A DNA stretch of 30,049 bases from a candidate division SR1 bacterium (GCA_025997135.1 BNUE01000010.1:1-30049); one strand, 5' to 3'; shown: positions 18,328-28,089, counted from the first letter of the stretch. Notes: generated by a model from the sequence alone, not told the origin. Numbers and translations are program-made.

Positions 18328-20610
18328 CTACTTCACACCTACGATTTCCATCACATCGTGCAGTTTCAGATCAGTCGCATCCTTCCCACCTTTGGGAATC
18401 TTGTAGTTTTTCTTTTTATACTTCACATATGGTCCGTAAGGTCAGTTCAAAACTTCTATCTTCTCACCTTTATGCTCAAATTCAGCTATATATTTGTTTG
18501 CATCAGCATTTTTTTTCTCTTTTATCAGTTCTGCTGCCTGATCGTATGTGATACTAAATACATCAAATTCGGCATCTTTTTTGATACTTGCGTATGTTTT
18601 ATCCCGCTGAACGTATGGTCAGAAGCGTCAAATATTGCTTTTTAGCATCTTTCATTCTCGCTCTCCAATCTCACGAGGCAGCTCAAAAGCCTTCAACGCT
18701 TCTTCCAGAGTGATAGTCTCAATATTCAGCCCAGAGGGGATATTTGCAAATTTCTTGGCTTCATCTTCAGCAGTTCATATCTGAAGTAATGGTCAGTATC
18801 TACCAATGCGTGCGATAATCGGTTTTCCAGATTTTGGATCAGTTCAGATCTCTCTCTCAGCATTTGCTCTGGCAATATCTGCCGTTTTCTCTATGAGGAC
18901 ATGAAAAGGATCATAAAAATGCTGAATCATATCCTGCCATTTTAGCTTACCTTCAGCGATAATATCAAACTCATCTTCTGCATTGGCGGTAAACTGATAA
19001 TCCATAATTTCTGGAAAATGCTCGATGAGGAAATCTGTCACAACCATTCATACATCAGTCGGGAACAGTTTTTTCTTTTCTGCTCCATAGTTTTGCTTAT
19101 TTTCAGAAGATGCAATTTGTCAGTTTATAAGGGAGATTTCACGGAAAATACGTTGTTTTCACGGACGATCTTCCAGTACCACATAACCACGTTTCTGAAC
19201 TGTAGAAATGATAGATGCGTATGTAGACGGACGTCAAATTCATCTGCTTTCCAGCTCTTTTACCAGAGACGCCTCTGTATATCTAGGTTTATGATTGGTA
19301 AATTTCTCCGTAGCGACGATTTTTTCATCTTTCAGACTTTCTCATTCAGTCAATTTTGGAAGCATCCCCTCTGCTAATTCGCCATCATCTTCCTCGTCAT
19401 TCCCCTCGAAATACAGCTTCAAAAACCCATCAAACTTCACAACTTCACCAGTTGCCACAAAATTCCCCTTATCACCACTTATTTCTATCACCGCCTTTGT
19501 TTTTTCGATTTCAGCAGGCGACATCTGGCTGGCTACCGCCCTTTTCCATATCAATTCATATAGTTTTTTCTCACTTGCATCACTTCCAGCACTATGACTC
19601 TCAAAATGTGTCGGTCTGATACATTCGTGAGCTTCCTGAGCTCATTTGGATTTGGTCGCATAGTGAGTAGGTTTTGAATAGTCTTTGCCGTATGCTTTCA
19701 GAATCTCATTTCTAGCTTCCTCCACCGCAAAATCAGACAAATTCACACTGTCAGTCCTCATATAAGTTATCAGTCAGGCTTCATATAATTTTTGAGCTAC
19801 TTGCATTGTCCTAGATACACTAAATCCTAGCTTGCGACTAGCTTCCTGCTGGAGTGTGGAAGTAGTGAACGGAGCAGAAGGCGACTTCTTACCAGGTTTT
19901 ACCTCAATAGAAGAGACAGAAAATGCTGAATTTTTTAGCGTTTCAAATAGCTTTTCTACGTCCTCAGGTTTTTTTATGGATTTATTGTATTCGGCATCAA
20001 AAGCCTTTTTCGCATCTCAGACAAAAGTCCCCACGATCTTAAATGAGCTTTCTGACTCGTGTTTCTGGATTTCTCTCTCACGTTCCACCAGTAACTCTAC
20101 CGCTACACTTTGCACACGACCTGCTGAAAGTCAGGTTTTTATCTTTTTCCACAAAACTGGTGAAAGCTCAAATCCTACCAATCTATCCAGCACCCTTCTA
20201 GCCTGCTGTGCATCTACCAGGCTCATATCTAGCGTTCTAGGATTTTCGACTGCGTGTTTGATGGCTTTTTCTGTGATTTCATGAAAAACTATTCTAGGAG
20301 CGGTTTTAATATCTAATCCTAATTCATTCGCTACGTGTCGTCCGATCGCTTCTCATTCGCGGTCTTCATCGGTTGCGATCCACACTTTAGCTCATTTTGC
20401 GAGTTTCTTCAGATCTGAAATAACTCTCTTCTTATCTGGGGAAACTACGTATTCAGGTTGAAATCAGTTTTTTATATCTATTCACATTCACTTGGTCGGT
20501 AAATCCACAACATGTCAGTATGAAGCATGCACTTCATAGTCAGAACCCAGAAATTTGGCTATAGTTTTGGATTTTGCAGGTGATTCCACTATCACTAGAT
20601 TTTTCGCCAT
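18328..20610 (-). CDS. topA: DNA topoisomerase I
   Basis: The protein has 760 residues. The Toprim domain holds [17 protein letters not shown] with Glu 9 and ATDEDREGEAI with Asp 81, Asp 83 and Glu 85 (magnesium site). The core includes [16 protein letters not shown] and [15 protein letters not shown]. The active-site Tyr is in [13 protein letters not shown], at about residue 283. The end has the [19 protein letters not shown] type of repeat and a Lys-rich tail, with no clear Cys4 zinc finger. It relaxes negative supercoils by cutting and passing single strands. TGA supplies the glycine of DREGE and others. It is transcribed divergently from the 87-aa membrane gene, with a palindrome between them. 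The ATG at 20610 aligns with the family start, and no Shine-Dalgarno is present. Confidence 0.96.
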
Positions 20611-20702
20611 CTGTCAGCTAAAAAACGAATAAAAACCAGATTTTTCATCTTTTTTATCAAAACATACCATACAGAAAGACCAAAAAAAAGCAAGGGTAAA
20701 AA

Positions 20703-20756
20703 ATTATAGCACAACAACTAATTTTTAGTTGAATTTTTATATCATTTTTTTATAAC
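20703..20756. promoter_or_regulatory. Divergent promoters with a central palindrome
   Basis: The minus strand has TATAAT at 20708-20703 toward topA. The plus strand has TTGAAT (20729-20734), a 16-bp spacer and TATAAC (20751-20756) toward the 87-aa gene. Between them CAACTAA-TTT-TTAGTTG (20715-20731) is a perfect 7-bp-arm inverted repeat overlapping the plus -35 and the expected topA -35. It may be an operator or a supercoiling-sensitive cruciform; which one is not shown. Confidence 0.45.
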
Positions 20757-20788
20757 TCATTTTAATAATTTACATTTATCATTATCAC

Positions 20789-21052
20789 ATGTCTCGATTT
20801 CGAAATCTATCTCCAGAGGTTCAGTCTATATTAGTTGCTATCACAGGAACGATGGCAGGTACTATAGTCAGTCAACTAATTCCTTCCAAAAAAGTACTCA
20901 AGGCAGTGATAGTTGTCGTAGTTTTGGCGATAGGTATCGGCATATGGCTGACGCTTCAGAGATATTTTGGGGGATGAGTCAACCTTCCTGTCGATTTTTT
21001 CTGAGGAAATGATGCTGGTATCACAGTCACTAACCATGATTTCGCTTTATAG
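20789..21052 (+). CDS. Small two-TM membrane protein
   Basis: The protein has 87 residues: a short basic start (MSRFRNLSPEV), two hydrophobic helices at about 13-32 and 38-56 (KAVIVVVVLAIGIGIWLTL), and a polar tail FGGGVNLPVDFFGGNDAGIT that contains TGA glycines. The standard code would end it at residue 62. No family was recognised. The start is placed by ATTATCAC before ATG, the start-site pattern shared with other genes here, and by the promoter at 20729-20756. Confidence 0.65.
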
Positions 21053-21062
21053 TTTCATCATG

Positions 21063-21105
21063 TTGTAGGTATAGGCTTGTTTTCGACATGTCGGGGGCTT
21101 GTTCC
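21063..21105 (+). repeat. Dispersed repeat A, copy 2
   Basis: TTGTAGGTATAGGCTTG, TTTTCGACATGTCGG and GGGCTTGTTCC align in order with 8027-8068. The copy starts 11 bases after the stop of the 87-aa gene. Confidence 0.6.
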
Positions 21106-21126
21106 TGTCCCTGTAAATAGAGGCAT

Positions 21127-21241
21127 CAAAAAAGCCATCAAGAATCAATAAGATCCCTGATGGCTACTTACAAATAAAATTAGTTGTTTCAATAATAATT
21201 TTTTTCTTACTAGCATTTTGTAAAATTTTTATTTATTGCAT
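21127..21241 (-). ncRNA. Candidate small RNA, about 115 nt, with its own promoter and terminator
   Basis: A near-consensus promoter (21275-21248) would start RNA near 21241. A strong terminator closes it: AGCCATCA (21165-21158) pairs with TGATGGCT (21140-21133), followed by a run of six U residues that overlaps the last stem base (21133-21128). The one ATG frame (from 21216) runs through the terminator stem, so a coding role is unlikely beyond a short leader peptide. Nothing else on this strand is near; topA starts 500 bases further on, beyond an opposing gene. Function is unknown. Confidence 0.55.
21133..21165 (-). terminator. Rho-independent terminator of the small-RNA candidate
   Basis: An 8-bp perfect stem AGCCATCA/TGATGGCT with a 17-base loop is followed by Us on the minus strand only. 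On the plus strand ACTTAC follows, so it would not end the 87-aa gene well. Confidence 0.75.
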
Positions 21242-21247
21242 AATTAT

Positions 21248-21275
21248 ATTATACTCAAAAATTTTAAAAAGTCAA
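21248..21275 (-). promoter_or_regulatory. Promoter of the small-RNA candidate (TTGACT-16-TATAAT)
   Basis: Minus-strand TTGACT is at 21275-21270 and TATAAT at 21253-21248, with a 16-bp spacer ending in GAG. It is the closest match to consensus in the window. Confidence 0.78.
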
Positions 21276-21332
21276 TAGATTTTTCTGGCTTGTATTAGCC
21301 CTTTTCGAGAATGACAATTTTAGTTATAAATA

Positions 21333-21362
21333 TTGTAGACAATAATTCGCCATTTGTAGACA
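21333..21362. promoter_or_regulatory. Direct repeat, possible operator upstream of ppdK
   Basis: TTGTAGACA occurs at 21333-21341 and 21354-21362, exactly 21 bp (two helical turns) apart, in the spacer between the divergent small-RNA promoter and ppdK. Such phasing fits a DNA-binding protein on one face of the helix. No clear ppdK promoter was identified. Confidence 0.35.
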
Positions 21363-21430
21363 TTTTCCCTTGCATTCAAATCTGATTACCTTAAAAATAA
21401 TCTGCTTTTTATTTTTTATGTTAATGCCGT

Positions 21431-24052
21431 ATGCCTACAAAACAGTATGTCTACTCCTTCTCAGAGTGAAAAGGACTAGGTAAAGACTTGCTCTGATGAA
21501 AGTGAGCGAATTTAGCAGAGATGGTTTCTCTCGGGATGCCAATTCCTGACTGATTTACTATCACGACCGAAACTTGTGATATTTTTTACAAAAATAATAA
21601 GACCTATCCTGTCGAAGCGACTGAGCAGATCGAAGCTCACCTCGTGGAACTTGAGACCAAAATGGGAAAAAAGCTGGGTGATGCTAATGATCCGCTTTTG
21701 GTTTCTGTTCGCTCTGGTGCTGCCGCTTCTCTGCCAGGGATGATGGATACAGTGCTAAACCTAGGACTGAATGATGAAAGTGTAGTTTGAATTGCAACCA
21801 AAACTGGAAACGAGAGATTTGCACGGGACTCTTACAGACGTTTCATTCAAATGTTCGGAGATGTAGTGATGGAGGTTCCGCACCATGATTTCGAGAAAGC
21901 TCTTCAGGGCGTGAAAGACAAGAGAGGAGTGAAACTCGATACTGAACTCGATACTGACGCTCTCAAAGAAGTAGTTCAGAATTATAAAGCTGTTGTTCAG
22001 GCTGCAAAAGGGACCAGCTTCCCAAATGACCCTCGTCAGCAATTGAAAATGGCGATTGATGCTGTCTTCGGTTCACGAAATAATGATCGTGCGATCTATT
22101 ACCGCAAGATGAATGACATCAAAGGCTTGCTCGGAACTGCTGTAAATGTGCAGAGTATGGTGTTTGGAAATATGGGTGAAACGTCTGGAACTGGAGTTTG
22201 CTTCTCTAGAAATCCAGCGACTGGTGAAAATAAATTTTATGGAGAATTTCTGATGAATGCACAGGGTGAAGACGTGGTGGCTGGTATCAGAACTCCGCAG
22301 ACGATCGATACTCTCGCAGGCGTAATGCCAGAATGTTATGATCAGCTGGTTGAAATTTACAAGAGACTGGAACAACACTATCACGATATGCAGGATATGG
22401 AATTCACAATTCAGGAGGGTAAACTTTATATGCTTCAGACCAGAAATGGAAAAAGGACAGGAGCTGCTGCTGTAAAAATCGCAGTCGAGATGCTCGCTGA
22501 AGGCTTGATCGATGAAAAAACTGCAGTGCTTCGTGTAGCTCCAAATCAGCTGGACGAACTGCTTCACAAACAGATAGACAAAGCTGCCAAAACCAACGCA
22601 GAGCTTCTGACCAAAGGTTTACCTGCTTCGCCAGGAGCGGCTGTCGGACAAGTCGTTTTTAATGCACAAGATGCTCACAACTGGAATGAAGACGGAAAGA
22701 AAGTAATTCTCGTCAGACTAGAAACTTCACCTGAGGATATTCAGGGAATGGCAGCTTCACAGGGAATCTTGACCGCTCGCGGAGGTATGACTTCACATGC
22801 AGCAGTCGTTGCCAGATGAATGGGAAAATGCTGTGTATCAGGAGCCAGTGAAATCTCAGTAGACGAACATACAAAAACTCTTACGATCAATGGGAAAGTG
22901 CTAAATGAAGGCGATATTATCACTCTAGACGGCTCAACCGGTGAAGTATTCAATGGTGGCTTGACAGTGGTAGACCCAGAGCTTAGCGGAGACTTCGCGA
23001 AACTGATGGAACTAGCTGACAAATACAGAACTCTAAAAATCAGAACAAATGCTGATACTCCTCGCGATACTGCACAGGCAAAGACTTTCTGAGCTGAAGG
23101 TATCGGACTTTGTCGCACCGAACACATGTTTTTCGCAGAAGATAGAATCTTGGCGATGAGAGAGATGATCTTGGCTGATGACGTAGACGGACGCAAGAGA
23201 GCTTTAGCCAAGATTTTGCCATACCAAAAGGGCGATTTCTATGAACTCATGAAAATACTAGAAGGACTGCCCGTGACGATCAGATTTTTAGATCCTCCTT
23301 TACATGAGTTCTTACCTACAGAAGATAAAGATATTCAGGCACTGTCTGCTGAAATGTGAATCTCAGCCGAGAAAATCAGAGAAAGAGTAGAGGCACTGCA
23401 CGAATTCAACCCAATGCTCGGACACAGAGGCTGTAGACTGGCGATCACTTATCCAGAAATCGCAGAGATGCAGACAGAAGCTGTAATTTCAGCAGCCTGT
23501 GAACTCAAGAAAGAATGAATCGACGCTAGACCTGAGATTATGATTCCGCTCGTAGGTTTCAAATCAGAGCTAGACTTCAACGAGCAAATCGTCCGCAGAG
23601 TAGCCAAAGAAACTATGGCAAAATATGGCATAGACGTAGAATACAAGTTCTGAACTATGATTGAAGTGCCTCGTGGGGCTGTGACGGCAGACGAAATCGC
23701 ACAGACCGCTGAATTCTTCTCATTTGGGACAAACGATTTGACTCAGATGGGACTTGGCTTCTCTCGTGATGATGCAGGCAAATTCATAAAAGAATACCTA
23801 GAAAAAAACATATTTGAAAAAGACCCATTCCAGACAATCGATGAAATGGGAGTCGGTAGGCTCGTTCGCCAGGCTGTCGAAGGCTGAAAAGCTACCAGAC
23901 CAGACATTAAGTTAGGTGTCTGCTGAGAGCATGGATGAGATCCAGCTTCAATCGACTTCTTCCATAGAATTGGATTGGCATACGTGAGCTGTAGTCCGTA
24001 CAGAGTGCCTATCGCAAGGTTAGCGGCGGCTCATTCGGCTTTGTTGAATTAG
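21431..24052 (+). CDS. ppdK: Pyruvate, phosphate dikinase
   Basis: The protein has 873 residues, the full family length. The nucleotide-binding part has LLGGKGANLAEM (both Gly of GG and the GKG glycine are TGA) and [21 protein letters not shown]. The phospho-carrier His is at 456 in [15 protein letters not shown]. The PEP/pyruvate barrel has [40 protein letters not shown] and the catalytic Cys 831 in GVCGEHGGDP, the same number as in the well-studied Clostridium symbiosum enzyme. It ends [13 protein letters not shown]. It interconverts pyruvate + ATP + Pi with PEP + AMP + PPi and in reduced CPR metabolism links pyruvate and PEP pools. No Shine-Dalgarno is present. A bidirectional terminator follows. 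Confidence 0.97.
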
Positions 24053-24063
24053 AGATAAGGGAA

Positions 24064-24085
24064 AAGACGGCTTAAACGCCGTCTT
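24064..24085. terminator. Bidirectional terminator between ppdK and the zinc-ribbon gene
   Basis: AAGACGGC (24064-24071) pairs with GCCGTCTT (24078-24085), loop TTAAAC. T runs follow on both strands, so it ends ppdK (plus) and the convergent small gene (minus). Confidence 0.88.
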
Positions 24086-24114
24086 TTTTAAATTTTTTAA
24101 AGGCTCCAGACAAT

Positions 24115-24282
24115 TTACTTCCTTTTAAGGTAAATTCGTTCAGTACAAGATGGACAGTTGGTGTACAACTTATCTCTTAATATTACTCTAGTTATATGAC
24201 CAACATCTTCCCTTCCATAAGTAAATTCACAAGCGCATACTGGACATTTTATAGGTTTGCTTGCTTCTACAATTTTTTTCAT
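24115..24282 (-). CDS. Small zinc-ribbon protein (55 aa)
   Basis: The protein has 55 residues: MKKIVEASKPIKCPVCAC then FTYGREDVGHITRVILRDK and YTNCPSCTERIYLKRK. CPVC and CPSC are about 30 residues apart, a classical four-Cys zinc ribbon; an extra Cys follows the first pair. Basic ends and a small size fit an RNA- or DNA-binding role, but no family was identified. It has its own promoter (24346-24373), a leader with two hairpins and a terminator 30 bases downstream. The hairpins and a run of A residues before ATG could allow translational control. No TGA codon is used. Confidence 0.75.
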   Translation of the reverse strand: MKKIVEASKPIKCPVCACEFTYGREDVGHITRVILRDKLYTNCPSCTERIYLKRK

Positions 24283-24297
24283 TTTTTTTATTTCTCC

Positions 24298-24337
24298 AGT
24301 CCATACGGGGACTTTCCGACTTCAAGACTACCTTGAA
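24298..24337 (-). other. Two-hairpin leader of the zinc-ribbon gene
   Basis: In the leader of about 55 bases, TTCAAG/CTTGAA (24321-24326 with 24332-24337, loop 5) is followed by AGTCC/GGACT (24298-24302 with 24309-24313, loop 6), ending 16 bases before ATG. GAATC-G-GATTC at about 24334-24344 adds a small dyad at the 5' end. Confidence 0.5.
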
Positions 24338-24345
24338 TCCGATTC

Positions 24346-24373
24346 AGTATATTCATTTTTTATAAAAAGTCAA
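24346..24373 (-). promoter_or_regulatory. Promoter of the zinc-ribbon gene (TTGACT-16-TATACT)
   Basis: Minus-strand TTGACT is at 24373-24368 and TATACT at 24351-24346, with a 16-bp spacer. It belongs to the recurrent promoter family, with GAA in place of GAG before the -10. Confidence 0.7.
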
Positions 24374-24435
24374 TAGGATTTTTGTACTTTTTTCGAACCG
24401 TGATTTTAATTCAGATTTTTTATCTATTTTTTAAA

Positions 24436-24483
24436 GTAAGCCATTCACCATTCAGAGTGCCTATCGCAAGGTTGGCAGCTGCT
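24436..24483 (+). pseudogene. Relic of a second ppdK 3' end (16 codons)
   Basis: Codons from 24436 read [16 protein letters not shown]. The end of ppdK (23984-24031) reads [16 protein letters not shown]. Twenty-one bases in a row are identical, and the differences at the last Leu and two Ala codons are silent. It has no start, no stop at the expected place and no other ppdK sequence around it. It ends 5 bases from the stop of the convergent DUF2207 gene. It is best read as a leftover of a duplicated or replaced ppdK. Confidence 0.65.
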
Positions 24484-24488
24484 GGGCT

Positions 24489-26195
24489 TTACCAGCTTCC
24501 ACCTCATCAGCCTCCTCATCCACCACCAGATTGTCCTCATCAGCCCGAAAAGCCTGAACTTCATCATCATCCAGACCATCAGTCGGATCATCATGAATTT
24601 GATGATGCTTCTCTATATGAAACAATGCTTATAATATCTGTTGAAAATCTCATATCGCCATAATATCGATCTGGAACATATGTTGTTCAAAATGAAGCTT
24701 GCAGTATTTTATTCACCTCTTTCAGAAATTCCGTCTCTACGCCAAACAAGACAGCTCGCGGTAATACTTTATCCACATATAAAGGATCTTCTTTTAGCAT
24801 TTGTTCTAAATAAGGACGTTCTACATGCTTTAAAAAATATTCAAATCATCTAATCTGTTCGCAGATGTCTATTCATATTTCATTTAATTTTTCAGTTGCA
24901 TCGCGAGAAAAAAATACAAATTTTCTTTCTTCCCAGATATAATATTTTGATTTTCAGGAATTTGTATAATTTTGAATTATCGTTTCTCGTAAGTTAAATG
25001 TAGTGTAATTATTCTCAGACAAGTCAAAATATGTATCTATAGGATTGCCGTTTTCCCCCACAATTGGTCGCAAAGTATTCAATAATTTTTGATTGACTCA
25101 AGATGCTTCACTATATTTTGGTCAGATATGAACACAATAATATGATTTTTTAAAAGACCAAAATCCGTTATTTATATACTTTATCAATATATAACCTTGA
25201 GAGGCGAAGAAATAGAATAGTGCTGTATATATTTGACTTTGATTATTCTTGAAGTATAGTTCATTTGCCAAAGATAAATCAATATTTTTTGGTGGGGTAT
25301 AATAGATTGTAATGGGCCTTTTTGATTTGTATTTTTGTTTACTTTTTGAGTGTAATTTTGGATGCTTAATTTTCGTGCCAAAAAATGCAAAAATGAGAAA
25401 TAAAATTACCAATCCTACTGCTTTTCATATTACTTTTCAAAATTCTTTTAAAAGTCGTATCAATTTTGCTCAGTAATTAATTTTTGGCTTAGTGACCTGT
25501 GGAGCCTTAATACTTAAATACTCCTTATTCAACTCAAAATAGTCAGCAGGGAACTTCAAACCCACAGTCGCACCTTCATAATCTCATAATCTCGCATAAA
25601 TATCCCCAACTATCATCAAACCTGACTGCTGGATCGAAATTTGACTATTGTCAGTCTTTTTTTCATCTGCTTTCCCATATCTCCAAAAATAGTCATCAAA
25701 ACCAAAAGTCTGACTCTTTGGCAAACTTATACTAAAACTCACACGATCAATTGTGGTCGCTCGGTCTGTCCCTATCACATTCCGATAAAGCTCAGTCCAA
25801 TATTTATATCCAGAACCAAAAGTTCAAATCGCATTTTTTACTCTATACTTAATAATATAGGTATGGTCTCAGATTATCATCTTATTGGCATCTCAAATCC
25901 TTAGGTTGTAGGTATTATTTTCTGTATAATATTTTGCACTATCTCATTCAACTCTGAGATTTTCAATAATCGTGTATCTCCCAGTCGGCGAATAATAAGG
26001 TATAGTCCTATAAATTCCGTGTCTAGATTCAGAAAAATTAACATCAATTGACTCTTGTACATCCATACTGCCATCTTCATTTAGCTCCATACGTACTATA
26101 TAATCTTTGATCGTATATCCAGCCAAATCAGCACAACTAACCGTTCCACCGAGTATTAAAACAAAAGATATAAAAGTCAGAATTATTTTTCTCAT
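24489..26195 (-). CDS. DUF2207-type predicted membrane protein
   Basis: The protein has 568 residues. The signal peptide (MRKIILTFISFVLILGGTVSC) is followed by the DUF2207 N-terminal beta domain: YIVRMELNEDGSMDVQESIDVNF..HGIYRTIPYY. A transmembrane helix lies at about 255-275 (VILFLIFAFFG). The cytoplasmic part has PPKNIDLSLANELYF and YTALFYFFASQGYI, and later DKVLPRAVLFGV. The last 37 residues are almost all Gly and Ser and end GSW, the usual DUF2207 tail; eleven of those codons are TGA. The function of DUF2207 proteins is not established; they are envelope proteins found widely in CPR and Gram-positive bacteria. It is transcribed alone from 26230-26257. Confidence 0.85.
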
Positions 26196-26229
26196 TTTTT
26201 ATTTAAGATTTTGATGTAAATTACCATGT

Positions 26230-26257
26230 ATTATACTGATTTATTATATTTTTGCAA
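26230..26257 (-). promoter_or_regulatory. Promoter of the DUF2207 gene (TTGCAA-16-TATAAT)
   Basis: Minus-strand TTGCAA is at 26257-26252 and TATAAT at 26235-26230, with a 16-bp spacer. The leader to ATG 26195 is about 30 bases. It lacks the GAG before the -10. Confidence 0.6.
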
Positions 26258-26443
26258 AATTCAGTTTGTTATTTCCCTTTTCTGTCAAAAAACTCTTACA
26301 ACCACGTCAAAAATCGTTATACAGTGGGTGATTTACTTTGTAATTTATCAAACAATAATACCAACTAATAGAATTTTTGTATTATGAACTGAAATATGAA
26401 AAAATCACTAGACTTTTAAATCCTTTTTATTATATACGTATGA

Positions 26444-26460
26444 TGTGCTGGAAATGCACA
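26444..26460 (+). other. Leader hairpin upstream of RNase Y
   Basis: TGTGC (26444-26448) pairs with GCACA (26456-26460) around TGGAAAT, 30 bases before the RNase Y start. Upstream, TAGACT at 26409 and TTATAT near 26430 may form a weak promoter. Since RNase Y often acts on its own or neighbouring mRNAs, the hairpin might mark a control or cleavage site; this is a guess. Confidence 0.35.
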
Positions 26461-26489
26461 CGCTTTTACTATCATAAATTATAGATAAT

Positions 26490-27995
26490 ATGTCCGTACT
26501 CACGACGATTCTGCTCGCTGTAGCAGGAGTTGTCCTCGGAGGCTGTGGAGGCTTCTTTGGATACAAAAAGACCTTGACTGAAAAGGCAAAAAAATTTAAA
26601 GAAAGGATGGAAAAAATTAAAGAAATCGAAGAAGACCAGTTGCAACAGGCTAAAATCAAATGTGATGAACTTATCTCTCAGGCAGAACAAAAAGCTGAAA
26701 AAATCGAAGAACAGAGAATCAAAAAAATGGAAGAAATTCAGAATCGCCTCTTGGATAGAGAAGAAAAGATGGAACAGAGGCTAGAAAAATTAGAAGAAGA
26801 AAAGAGTAAAATCGTCAAATTACGCCAAGAAGCCGAAGAAACTATCAAAGCACAAAAAGATAAATTATCAGAAATTGCAGATCTCACTCCAAAACAGGCA
26901 AAAGAAGAGATATTTGCCGTGATAGAAAAAGAAAATAAAGACGAAATTCAGAGATTTGTAGAGAAATACAAGACTATCAAGACTGAAGAAGCTGAGGTAG
27001 AAGCTGCCAAAGTTATCGTAAACTCTCTACAAAAGATTGCGACTCAGAACGTCAGCGAATTTACTACAAAAACTGTTGATTTGCCAAATGAAGATTTCAA
27101 AGGTAAACTAATCGGTAGAGAATGAAGAAATATCGCATTCTTTGAGAAGATGACAGGTGTGGAGCTGATTATCGATGATACGCCAGGTACGGTCAAAATA
27201 TCGTCATTTGATCACGAAAAGAGGTTTATAGCTGCCAAGACACTGGAAATCCTAGTCAAAGACGGCAGAATTAACCCAATGTATATAGAAAAGATTTTCA
27301 ATCAAGTTACAGAAGAACTGCAAAATACTTTCATAGAAAAAGGGAAAGAAGCTCTGACTATACTCAATCTCCCTATGATGAAGCCAGAAGTCGTAAAGAC
27401 TATCGGTCAATTTTTCCTTAGATATAGTTATGGACAGAATCTACGAAACCACAGTGTAGAAGTAGCTAAAATCTCTGAAGCTATTGCACTAGAATTATGA
27501 CTCGATCCAGTACTAGCAAAAAAAGCCTGACTTTTGCACGATATAGGTAAAATCCTTTCGACAGCTGGTGAATCCCATACAAAACTCGGTGCAGACCTAT
27601 TACGCAAGATGTGAATGGATCCAGTAATTATCAATGCAGCTGAGGCACATCACTACGATGTTCAGATGACTCATCCAATCTCACGAGTCGTTGCAGCAGC
27701 TGATGCTTTGAGTGCCGCTCGTCCTGGAGCTAGATTTGAGACCAAAGAATTATTCATAGAGAAGATGTGAGAGCTAGAGAGACTGATTATAGAGGTTGAA
27801 TGAGTTGATAAAGTACATATTATGCAGGCTGGAAGGGAGATTATGGTGTATGTAAATCCAAAACAAATTTCAGATCTAGAAATAGAAAAATTGCTAGAAA
27901 CTATATGAAAAAAAATCGAAGAACAGTTAGATTACCCAGGGGTGATCAGGATTTCTGGTATCAGAGAAACCAAAATTGTGCAATATCTGAGGTAA
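26490..27995 (+). CDS. rny: Ribonuclease Y
   Basis: The protein has 501 residues, the usual RNase Y length. The N-terminal membrane anchor ([20 protein letters not shown]) is followed by a long Lys/Glu coiled coil (about 30-150). The KH domain is [21 protein letters not shown], with a TGA glycine in REGRN. The HD domain has [13 protein letters not shown] and the metal-binding pair His 350-Asp 351 in LLHDIGK, then [11 protein letters not shown] and AEAHHYDV. It ends with [20 protein letters not shown]. It is a membrane-bound endonuclease that starts mRNA decay. The N-terminal 200 codons have no TGA, the HD half several. ATG 26490 follows TTATAGATAAT with no Shine-Dalgarno. Confidence 0.96.
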
Positions 27996-28018
27996 AATAA
28001 TGCCATTTAAAACATCAC

Positions 28019-28046
28019 TTGATATTCCAGATAATGTTCTTATATT
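28019..28046 (+). promoter_or_regulatory. Promoter for the 28090-29508 gene group (TTGATA-16-TATATT)
   Basis: TTGATA is at 28019-28024 and TATATT at 28041-28046, with a 16-bp spacer, leaving a leader of about 37 bases before ATG 28090. A 25-codon frame overlaps it and is probably not a gene. Confidence 0.5.
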
Positions 28047-28089
28047 TGATGGTGAATCTACATTTTATTTCTTTTAAAAGCTAGTCATT

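Noticed and set aside
28000..28077. 25-codon frame between RNase Y and the 4-TM gene
   Set aside because: It overlaps a likely promoter and encodes no recognisable peptide.
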